A stretch of 11,367 bases of DNA, from contig URVK01000029.1 in the NCBI GenBank assembly GCA_900551305.1, positions 1 to 11,367 of the forward strand, given 5' to 3'. Positions 6,700 to 11,367 of this stretch are shown one piece after another. How positions within the stretch are numbered: the stretch's first letter is position 1; each line of letters begins with the position of its first letter. This DNA comes from an uncultured Collinsella sp. Its GTDB lineage: Bacteria > Actinomycetota > Coriobacteriia > Coriobacteriales > Coriobacteriaceae. The position numbers were made by a program, and so were the translations under genes. The notes below the pieces were generated by a model. It saw only the letters and a list, made by a program, of their open reading frames with translations. It did no database searches and had not been told where the DNA came from.

Positions 6700-7202
6700 T
6701 GCTTGCCCCTAAGCGTATTCTTCACCGCAAGGTGCAGCGTGGCTCCATGAAGGGCCAGGCCAAGGGTAATACCGAGCTGCATTTCGGCGAGTTTGGTATC
6801 CAGGCTCTCGAGGCCCATTGGATCACCAACCGTCAGATCGAGGCCGCTCGTATTGCCATGACCCGCTACATGAAGCGTGGCGGTCGTGTCTACATCACGA
6901 TCTTCCCCGATAAGCCCATCACCAAGAAGCCTGCCGAGACTCGCATGGGTTCTGGTAAGGGTAACCCCGAGGAGTGGGTGGCCGTCGTCAAGCCCGGCCG
7001 CATCATGTTCGAGGTCAAGGGTGTTCCCGAGGAGGTCGCTCGCGAGGCTCTGCGTCTTGCGCAGCACAAGCTCCCCATCAAGACCAAGATTGTTGCTGCC
7101 AAGAACGCTGAGCAGCGCATCGAGAAGGAGATGGCTGAGGAGGCCGCTCTCGAGGCCAAGTGGGCTGCTGAGGACGCCGCCGCCGCCAAGGAGGAGAACT
7201 AA
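6699..7202 (+). CDS. rplP: 50S ribosomal protein L16 with an extended acidic/alanine-rich tail
   Basis: A 167-residue L16, which contacts the A-site tRNA elbow and completes the large subunit. [55 protein letters not shown] and the end [13 protein letters not shown] align with E. coli L16 (136 residues). About 30 extra residues follow (from roughly residue 137), rich in Ala, Glu and Lys and probably a helix. The start is GTG at 6699, sharing one base with the rpsC stop; GAGAGGAGGGG in the end of rpsC is its ribosome binding site. Its TAA shares its last base with the ATG of rpmC. Confidence 0.98.
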   Translation: MLAPKRILHRKVQRGSMKGQAKGNTELHFGEFGIQALEAHWITNRQIEAARIAMTRYMKRGGRVYITIFPDKPITKKPAETRMGSGKGNPEEWVAVVKPGRIMFEVKGVPEEVAREALRLAQHKLPIKTKIVAAKNAEQRIEKEMAEEAALEAKWAAEDAAAAKEEN

Positions 7203-7417
7203 TGAAGCCCGCAGAGATTCGTGAGCTCTCGGACGCTCAGCTCGTTGAGAAGCTGAAGGAAATGCGCGCCGAGCTCTTTAACCTTCGTTTCCAGATGGCC
7301 ACCAGCCAGCTGGACAACACCGCTCGCGTCAACACCGTGAAGAAGGACATCGCTCGCGTCCTCACGGAGCAGCGCGCCCGCGAGATCGCAGCGGAGAAGT
7401 CCGCTGTCGCCGAGTAG
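7202..7417 (+). CDS. rpmC: 50S ribosomal protein L29
   Basis: A 71-residue L29, a two-helix protein next to L23 at the tunnel exit. The N-terminal helix KPAEIRELSDAQLVEKLKEM and the conserved LFNLRFQMATSQLDN segment are diagnostic, followed by a second helix ending in an acidic tail. The ATG overlaps the rplP stop by one base; an AAGGAGG site lies in the final rplP codons (CCAAGGAGGAGAAC). Length is normal for the family. Confidence 0.97.
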   Translation: MKPAEIRELSDAQLVEKLKEMRAELFNLRFQMATSQLDNTARVNTVKKDIARVLTEQRAREIAAEKSAVAE

Positions 7418-7433
7418 GACCTAAGGAGAGAAC

Positions 7434-7694
7434 ATGACTGATTCGCGTAACTCGCGTAAGGTCCGTACGGGTGTCGTTACCTCCGTCTCCGGTGCCAAGA
7501 CCATTGTTGTCACCATCACCGAGCGCAAGCGTCACCCCAAGTACGGCAAGATGATGACCAGCTCCAAGAAGCTGCACGCTCACGACGAGGAGTGCACGGC
7601 TGGCGTGGGCGATACCGTCCGCGTTATGGAGACCCGTCCTATGTCCAAGATGAAGCGTTGGCGCCTCATCGAGGTCGTCGAGCGCGCTAAATAA
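7434..7694 (+). CDS. rpsQ: 30S ribosomal protein S17
   Basis: An 86-residue S17, an OB-fold protein that binds helices 7 and 11 of 16S rRNA early in assembly. RKVRTGVVTSVSGAKTIVV, the central KHPKYGK-like segment (RHPKYGKMMTSSKKLHAHDE) and GVGDTVRVMETRPMSKMKRW are typical. The ATG has AAGGAGAG 6 bases upstream and lies 16 bases after rpmC. It is the last gene before a 118-bp structured gap; in E. coli rpsQ is the last gene of the S10 operon. Confidence 0.98.
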   Translation: MTDSRNSRKVRTGVVTSVSGAKTIVVTITERKRHPKYGKMMTSSKKLHAHDEECTAGVGDTVRVMETRPMSKMKRWRLIEVVERAK

Positions 7695-7812
7695 GCAGTC
7701 GCTCTTACGACTTGTACGTTTCCGAAGATGTGCGTATGCCTGGCTTGCATACCACGGGCCGTATAAAGGCTGCGCACCTCTCTTCGGTTCTTAGTTCGGA
7801 GGAACATCTACC
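7695..7812 (+). promoter_or_regulatory. Structured rpsQ-rplN intergenic RNA, possible rplN leader
   Basis: The gap folds by eye into a three-way junction. The closing stem pairs CCGAAGA 7722-7728 with TCTTCGG 7781-7787 and GTGCG 7730-7734 with CGCAC 7773-7777. Arm two is TATGC 7735-7739 with GCATA 7747-7751; arm three is GGCC 7757-7760 with GGCT 7768-7771. CCTCT 7777-7781 could alternatively pair with GGAGG around 7798-7802 at the rplN ribosome binding site. No strong promoter is evident. The position matches the E. coli boundary between S10 and spc operons. Confidence 0.5.
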
Positions 7813-8181
7813 ATGATTCAGATGCAAACCATGCTGAACGTCGCCGACAACTCCGGCGCTCGCAAGATTCGCTGCATCAAGGTGCTTGGCGGTTCCAAGC
7901 GTCGTTATGCAGGCATCGGCGATGTGTTCATCGGTGCTGTCCAGGAGGCTACCCCTGGCGCCAACGTCAAGAAGAAGGACGTTGTCCGTTGCGTCGTCGT
8001 TCGCACCGTTAAGGAGATCCGCCGCAAGGATGGCTCCTACATTCGCTTTGATGAGAACGCCTGCGTTGTCATCAACAACGATGGTTCGCCCGTCGGCACC
8101 CGTATCTTCGGGCCCGTCGCTCGCGAGCTTCGTGACAAGAAGTACATGAAGATCGTCTCGCTCGCTCCCGAGACCCTGTAG
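7813..8181 (+). CDS. rplN: 50S ribosomal protein L14
   Basis: A 122-residue L14, which sits at the subunit interface and binds L19 and ribosome-silencing factor. [33 protein letters not shown] and the end [20 protein letters not shown] are highly conserved; 122 residues is the usual length. I chose ATG 7813 over the in-frame ATG at 7822 because MIQ-x-(Q/E)-(T/S) is the family start and CGGAGGA lies 9 bases upstream. It follows the structured gap and precedes rplX by 13 bases. Confidence 0.98.
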   Translation: MIQMQTMLNVADNSGARKIRCIKVLGGSKRRYAGIGDVFIGAVQEATPGANVKKKDVVRCVVVRTVKEIRRKDGSYIRFDENACVVINNDGSPVGTRIFGPVARELRDKKYMKIVSLAPETL

Positions 8182-8194
8182 TTAGGGGAGATAT

Positions 8195-8500
8195 ATGTAT
8201 ATCAAGAAGGGCGATAAGGTCCAGGTTCTCTCTGGTAAGGATCGCGGCAAGCAGGGCGTTGTCCTGCGTGCTCTCCCCGCCGAGAACAAGGTCGTTGTCG
8301 AGGGCGTTTCGGTCGTTAAGAAGGCCGTCAAGCCCAACGCTGCCAACCAGCAGGGCGGCATCGTTTCGCAGGAGGCTCCCATCGACGCCTCCAACGTCAA
8401 TCTCGTTTGCCCCGAGTGCGGTAAGGTTACCCGCGTCGGTCACGAGAAGGACGGCAAGAACAAGCTGCGCGTCTGCAAGAAGTGCGGCCACAAGTTCTAA
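8195..8500 (+). CDS. rplX: 50S ribosomal protein L24, zinc-ribbon form
   Basis: A 101-residue L24, an assembly initiator that binds the 5' end of 23S rRNA. It has the KOW motif near the N-terminus ([20 protein letters not shown], residues 4-23) and the conserved [13 protein letters not shown] segment. Two CxxC pairs, C72/C75 and C94/C97, form a predicted zinc ribbon, as in the zinc-binding variants of L24. A TAGGGGAG site precedes the ATG. It is the last gene of the cluster: a terminator follows 29 bases later, where rplE would normally be found. Confidence 0.98.
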   Translation: MYIKKGDKVQVLSGKDRGKQGVVLRALPAENKVVVEGVSVVKKAVKPNAANQQGGIVSQEAPIDASNVNLVCPECGKVTRVGHEKDGKNKLRVCKKCGHKF

Positions 8501-8529
8501 GCTGCCCGCAACATCAAGTTGCTAGCAAA

Positions 8530-8561
8530 GGCCCGGATGCCACGGCACCCGGGCCTTTTTT
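8530..8561 (+). terminator. Intrinsic terminator of the ribosomal protein operon
   Basis: GGCCCGG 8530-8536 pairs with CCGGGCC 8549-8555, directly followed by six T residues at 8556-8561. The 12-nt loop can form a small inner stem. The A residues before the stem (8527-8529) extend it against the T-run. It lies 29 bases after the rplX stop and clearly ends the operon. Confidence 0.95.
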
Positions 8562-8566
8562 ATCCC

Positions 8567-8592
8567 TACTCATTGGGGATACTCATTGGGGA
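8567..8592. repeat. Perfect 13-bp tandem duplication
   Basis: TACTCATTGGGGA occurs at 8567-8579 and again at 8580-8592 with no gap. The second copy supplies the left stem and loop start of the hairpin that follows, so the first may be a remnant of a duplicated hairpin arm. Confidence 0.9.
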
Positions 8593-8611
8593 CAGACTTA
8601 AATGAGTATCC
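8577..8611. repeat. REP-like hairpin with a GGGGACAG loop, copy 1
   Basis: GGATACTCATT 8577-8587 pairs with AATGAGTATCC 8601-8611 (11 bp); the 13-nt loop starts GGGGACAG. The same 8-mer starts the loop of the hairpin at 10725-10761 (minus strand), whose stem is unrelated in sequence. Repeated palindromes with a conserved core like this are typical of REP elements mobilised by RAYT (IS200-like Y1) proteins. No such protein is in the window. Confidence 0.6.
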
Positions 8612-8660
8612 TAACTGGGTAAGCATAAATGAGCGGGTCGTGCTGTATAAATTGCTTGTG

Positions 8661-8789
8661 TGCGCGTTTATGCGCGTTAGATTGCGTTTAATTACGCACC
8701 TATGCGTATATATGCGCCGTTTACGGGGCAATAATGACCGTTTAGCGGTGAGATACGCAAAAACGTGCACAGACGCGCGTGTTTGTGCG
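8661..8789. promoter_or_regulatory. Cluster of TGCG/CGCA words upstream of the oxidoreductase gene
   Basis: TGCG occurs at 8661, 8671, 8683, 8703, 8713 and 8786 and its complement CGCA at 8695 and 8756; several are about 10-12 bases apart, close to one helical turn. TGCGT 8683-8687 and ACGCA 8694-8698 form an inverted pair, and ACGCGCGT 8773-8780 is a palindrome. The stretch is richer in A and T than its neighbours and holds no convincing gene. It could be an operator array; the DeoR-family repressor two genes on is an obvious candidate binder but unproven. Confidence 0.35.
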
Positions 8790-8840
8790 AATATAGAGCT
8801 GTCAGAAATGCAAGACGTTCTATGACACAGGAGACACATA

Positions 8841-9952
8841 ATGGCAGATTCCAAGCAGGCTCCACTCGACGCCGCGGCAGCCCCCCAAACAGCATTGTCA
8901 GGATCGCGGCAGCCGCCAAAGCAGCATTTGCTTCGGTCCAGGACAAGCCGTTCCCTAACGACATCTTTACGGCTCCCGAGCTCCGTTGGGCTGTGATCGG
9001 TTGCGGCGTTATTGCCAACCAGATGGCTCAGTCCCTTGCCCTGGCCGGCCGCAAGCTTACGGGCGTTGCCAACCGCACGCTCACCAAGGCTCAGACTTTT
9101 GCCGACCAGTACGGCGTCGAGAAGGTCTATGACACGGTTGAGGATCTCTACGCCGATCCTGACATCGACGCCGTCTACATCACCACCCCGCACAACACCC
9201 ATATCACCTATCTGCGCGCCGCCCTGGCGGCCGGCAAGCACGTTCTCTGCGAGAAGGCCATCACGCTCAACTCCGCCGAGCTCGATGAGGCCCGCGCCAT
9301 TGCCGCCGAACACAACGTGGTCCTTATGGACGCTACCACGGTGCTCCACATGCCCTTGTATCAAGAGCTGCGCCGCCGCATGGATGCCGGCGAGTTTGGC
9401 CGCATGAACCTCGCTCAGCTCAACTTTGGTAGCTACAAGGAGTACGGCGACCTGACCAACCGTTTCTACAATCGCAACCTCGCCGGCGGTGCCATGCTCG
9501 ATATTGGCGTATACGCCCTGTCCGTCATGCGCCTGTTTATGGCGAGCCAGCCCGTCGAGGTCGTGTCTCTGGGTAACACCTGCGAGACCGGCGTGGACGT
9601 TGCAGGCGGCATCGTCTGCCGAAATGCCGAGCAACAGCTGGGCGTCGTGAGCCTTACGCTCCACTCCAAGCAGCCAAAGCGCTCGGTTATCAGCTTTGAC
9701 AATTGCTATGTCGAGGTCAACGAGTATCCGCGCGCCGATCACGCGACGATCGTGTGGACCGCGGACGGTCATCGCGAGGAGGTCGCCGCGGGCACCGAAG
9801 CTTATGCCCTGTGCTACGAGATGGCTGACCTCGAGCAGGCCGTCGCCGGCGACGATTCCAAGCGTGAGCTTCTGGATTATGCTTCTGATGTGATGGAGCT
9901 CATGACCAAGCTCCGCGCCGATTGGGGAGTCGTCTACCCCGAGGAGGAGTAA
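8841..9952 (+). CDS. Gfo/Idh/MocA family oxidoreductase with an apparent N-terminal frameshift
   Basis: A NAD(P)-dependent oxidoreductase of about 370 residues if the frame is restored; the family acts on sugars, polyols and dihydrodiols in the cytoplasm. The Rossmann motif AVIGCGVIANQMA (nt about 8987-9025), the catalytic-region CEKAITLN (EKP-like, about 9248-9271) and GGAMLDIGVYALSVMRLFM (about 9485-9541) are typical. The ATG at 8841 has a good AGGAG site, but its frame stops after about 50 codons at 8994. The conserved body lies in the -1 frame. The switch appears to fall at the run of six C at 8881-8886: one extra C would join MADSKQAPLDAAAA to the body. An in-frame ATG at 8822 lacks a ribosome binding site. 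Sequencing error, phase variation, frameshifting or decay are all possible. It ends 3 bases before the deoR-type gene. Confidence 0.8.
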
Positions 9953-9955
9953 GCG

Positions 9956-10702
9956 ATGCTTGCGGAAGATAGGCTCAATACGATCGTGTCGATGGTGCAG
10001 CAGGCTGGCTCGGTAACGGTGCCCGAGCTTGCCGATGCCCTGGGCGTGACGGCCTCTACCATTCGACGCGACCTACAGACGCTCGACCGAGCGCACCGCA
10101 TCGCCAAGGTGCACGGTGGCGCGACAAGTCTTGAGCGCGCGCACGTGACGCGCGACCTAACGATCAGTGAGCGCAGTGATCTCCATAACGACGACAAGGA
10201 GCGTATCTGCGCCCGCGCCGCGGCGCTCGTGGAGCCCGAGAGCTTTGTGTACATCGATTCGGGTTCGACAACGCTCAGACTCATCGAGCATCTTCCGCAT
10301 CTCGAATCGGTCACCTATGTGACTGATTCCGTGCTCCATGCTCAGCATCTCGCTGTGCGCGGCATGCGCACCGTGGTGCTGGGCGGCGAGCTTAAACCCG
10401 AGACCGAGGCGCTCGTTGGCCCCGATGCTCTGGCAACCCTAGACCGCTACAACTTTAACTGCGGCTTTTGGGGTTCTAACGGCATTGCCGCCGAGCAGGG
10501 CTTTACGACGCCCGATATCGAGGAAGCGCAGGTCAAGCGTATCTCGATGCGCCATACAGCCAAACGCTTCGTAATCTCGGACGCCAGTAAGTTTGGCATG
10601 GTGGCTTCCGTAAAATTCGCGGACTTCCGTGACGCAACGGTTATCACCGCGGGCGAGGTGCCCGCCAAGTACCAGACGATGGAAAACGTCATCACGGTTT
10701 AG
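9956..10702 (+). CDS. DeoR-family transcriptional repressor
   Basis: A 248-residue regulator of the DeoR/GlpR/FruR family, which binds operators and is released by phosphorylated sugars. An N-terminal winged helix-turn-helix (residues about 5-57, with TVPELADALGVTASTIRRDL and the HGGA turn) is followed by the phosphosugar-binding domain, with YIDSGSTT at 99-106, WGSNGI at 172-177 and TTPDIEEAQVKR at 184-195. All hallmark motifs are intact. Its ribosome binding site is the GAGGAGGAG encoding the last residues of the oxidoreductase 3 bases upstream, so the two are surely co-transcribed and probably coupled. A fructose-type PTS gene starts 255 bases downstream on the same strand, making a FruR-like role plausible, but there is no fruK between them and the effector is unknown. 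Confidence 0.93.
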   Translation: MLAEDRLNTIVSMVQQAGSVTVPELADALGVTASTIRRDLQTLDRAHRIAKVHGGATSLERAHVTRDLTISERSDLHNDDKERICARAAALVEPESFVYIDSGSTTLRLIEHLPHLESVTYVTDSVLHAQHLAVRGMRTVVLGGELKPETEALVGPDALATLDRYNFNCGFWGSNGIAAEQGFTTPDIEEAQVKRISMRHTAKRFVISDASKFGMVASVKFADFRDATVITAGEVPAKYQTMENVITV

Positions 10703-10724
10703 CAACGGGGCGAAGTAAGGCCAA

Positions 10725-10761
10725 AACCACCACAAAGGTGCCTGTCCCCATTGTGGTGGTT
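10725..10761. repeat. REP-like hairpin with a GGGGACAG loop, copy 2 (inverted)
   Basis: AACCACCACAA 10725-10735 pairs perfectly with TTGTGGTGGTT 10751-10761. Read on the minus strand the 15-nt loop is TGGGGACAGGCACCT, sharing GGGGACAG with the hairpin at 8577-8611 although the stems are different. It lies 22 bases after the regulator's stop codon. There is no T-run, so it is not an ordinary terminator. Confidence 0.65.
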
Positions 10762-10762
10762 C

Positions 10763-10836
10763 CGATGGCCCCGTCGGGCATGATTTCCCAGTACCCCTGT
10801 TTCCATACGACGTGATCATGCCCGCCGGGGCCATCG
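10763..10836. repeat. 22-bp imperfect inverted repeat upstream of the PTS gene
   Basis: The arms 10763-10784 and 10815-10836 are reverse complements over 22 bp with one mismatch (T10774 opposite C10825) and enclose a 30-nt loop. The arms contain CGATGGCCCCG and GGGCATGAT. It begins two bases after the REP-like hairpin, so the two may form one composite element. No T-run follows. It could be part of the mobile repeat or an operator for the PTS gene. Confidence 0.8.
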
Positions 10837-10845
10837 TATAGATAT

Positions 10846-10873
10846 CGCTTAAAAGCGCCGTTACTTCGGCGCT
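10846..10873 (+). other. Alternative hairpins in the PTS leader region
   Basis: AGCGCCG 10854-10860 pairs with CGGCGCT 10867-10873 (7 bp, loop TTACTT). CGCT 10846-10849 can instead pair with AGCG 10854-10857, which would break the first stem. There is no T-run after the stronger hairpin. A promoter for the PTS gene was not identified with confidence in 10837-10957. Confidence 0.4.
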
Positions 10874-10957
10874 ATCAATCACTCAAACACAAGGTAATAC
10901 GCAGGTTGTGACCCTCAGAAGGGGAGGGCTGGGCCTGCTTGTGCAAAAGGAGGAAAC

Positions 10958-11367
10958 ATGTCAGCTGCAAACGAGAAGGTGGGGGGCGGCACTTACGATG
11001 TCGTTGCCATCACGGCATGTCCAACGGGCATTGCTCACACATTTATGGCGGCCAAAGGGTTGGAAGACCAGGCAGCCAAGATGGGCGTGAGCATTAAGGT
11101 CGAGACTCAGGGTTCGGGCGGCGCTAAAAATGTACTGACCGCGGCAGACATCGCTGGTGCCAAGGGTGTCATCATTGCGGCGGATAAAAATGTCGAGCTC
11201 GATCGCTTCGATGGCAAGCCGGTTTACTCCTGTGCGGTGACGCGTGGCATTAATGACGCCGAGGAACTTATCAATATTGCGCTTGCGGGCAATGCGCCTA
11301 TTCATCATGTGTCCGGCGGCGCCGCGGTACAGGCGGGTGCCGCGGGGGGATCCCAGGGACGGTCAGC
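10958..11367 (+). CDS. Fructose-type PTS EIIB domain, N-terminal part of a longer gene
   Basis: Open to the window edge, with 136 codons visible. After about 11 polar residues it reads DVVAITACPTGIAHTFMAAK; C21 in the CPTGIAHTFMAA motif is the phosphocysteine of the fructose-family EIIB domain, which takes phosphate from EIIA and passes it to the incoming sugar. The domain continues through VETQGSGGAKNVLTAADI and GVIIAADKNVELDRFDGKPV and ends near residue 110. A Gly/Ala/His-rich linker (SGGAAVQAGAAGGSQG) follows, as expected before a fused EIIC membrane domain beyond the window. The ATG has a strong AAAGGAGG site 5 bases upstream. Its place after the DeoR-family gene suggests control by that repressor. 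Substrate may be fructose or a related sugar. Confidence 0.93.
   Translation, partial: MSAANEKVGGGTYDVVAITACPTGIAHTFMAAKGLEDQAAKMGVSIKVETQGSGGAKNVLTAADIAGAKGVIIAADKNVELDRFDGKPVYSCAVTRGINDAEELINIALAGNAPIHHVSGGAAVQAGAAGGSQGRS

Noticed and set aside
8577..8611. Tandem hairpin repeats read as a CRISPR array
   Set aside because: There are only two adjacent 13-bp units with no spacers, and no cas genes occur in the window.
8586..8825. 79-codon plus-strand frame between the terminator and the oxidoreductase
   Set aside because: It starts inside the REP-like hairpin, has no ribosome binding site and is rich in Arg/Cys/Val from the TGCG words; no family resemblance.
8570..9772. 400-codon minus-strand open frame opposite the oxidoreductase
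   Set aside because: The plus strand encodes clear Gfo/Idh/MocA motifs; the antisense frame has none and runs into the intergenic repeats.
10439..10882. 147-codon minus-strand frame over the end of the DeoR gene and the following repeats
   Set aside because: Most of it is antisense to the regulator and the rest translates hairpin arms; no domain is recognisable.

Overview
The window looks like chromosomal DNA from a high-GC Gram-positive of the class Coriobacteriia, most likely Collinsella. That is an inference from the ribosomal protein sequences, codon choice and mix of PTS genes; no 16S or other marker is present. All genes lie on the plus strand.

Layout. (1) Positions 1-2252: the 3' end of a beta-glucoside/sucrose-type PTS EIIC gene, then a cation diffusion facilitator and a histidine-phosphatase-family gene that may be co-transcribed. 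(2) 2253-2711: no gene, but a near-perfect foldback repeat with 49-bp arms, a promoter-like motif and a structured leader. (3) 2712-8500: a twelve-gene ribosomal protein cluster, rplC-rplD-rplW-rplB-rpsS-rplV-rpsC-rplP-rpmC-rpsQ-rplN-rplX (L3, L4, L23, L2, S19, L22, S3, L16, L29, S17, L14, L24), closed by a strong intrinsic terminator at 8530-8561. rpsJ (S10), usually first, is absent, and rplE and the rest of the spc set do not follow rplX. (4) 8562-8840: a gene-free stretch with a 13-bp tandem duplication, a REP-like hairpin and a cluster of TGCG words. (5) 8841-10702: a Gfo/Idh/MocA oxidoreductase with an apparent frameshift near its start, then a DeoR-family repressor. (6) 10703-10957: a second REP-like hairpin, a 22-bp imperfect inverted repeat and a third hairpin. 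(7) 10958 to the end: the start of a fructose-type PTS EIIB gene.

The most interesting material is the non-coding control of the ribosomal cluster. A 26-nt motif (23 of 26 identical) ending in GTATAC occurs upstream of rplC and again between rplW and rplB. Each copy is followed by a leader in which an upstream segment is perfectly complementary to the Shine-Dalgarno region of the next gene (TCCCAA/TTGGGA before rplC, AATCCCT/AGGGATT before rplB). A third leader, drawn here as a three-way junction, sits between rpsQ and rplN, exactly where the S10 and spc operons divide in E. coli. Together these suggest that the cluster is split into separately controlled blocks: L3-L4-L23, L2 to S17, and L14-L24. 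The folds were found by eye and have not been tested by energy calculation or covariation.

The flanking genes concern sugar uptake and its control (PTS EIIC, PTS EIIB, DeoR regulator, sugar-type oxidoreductase) and metal efflux.
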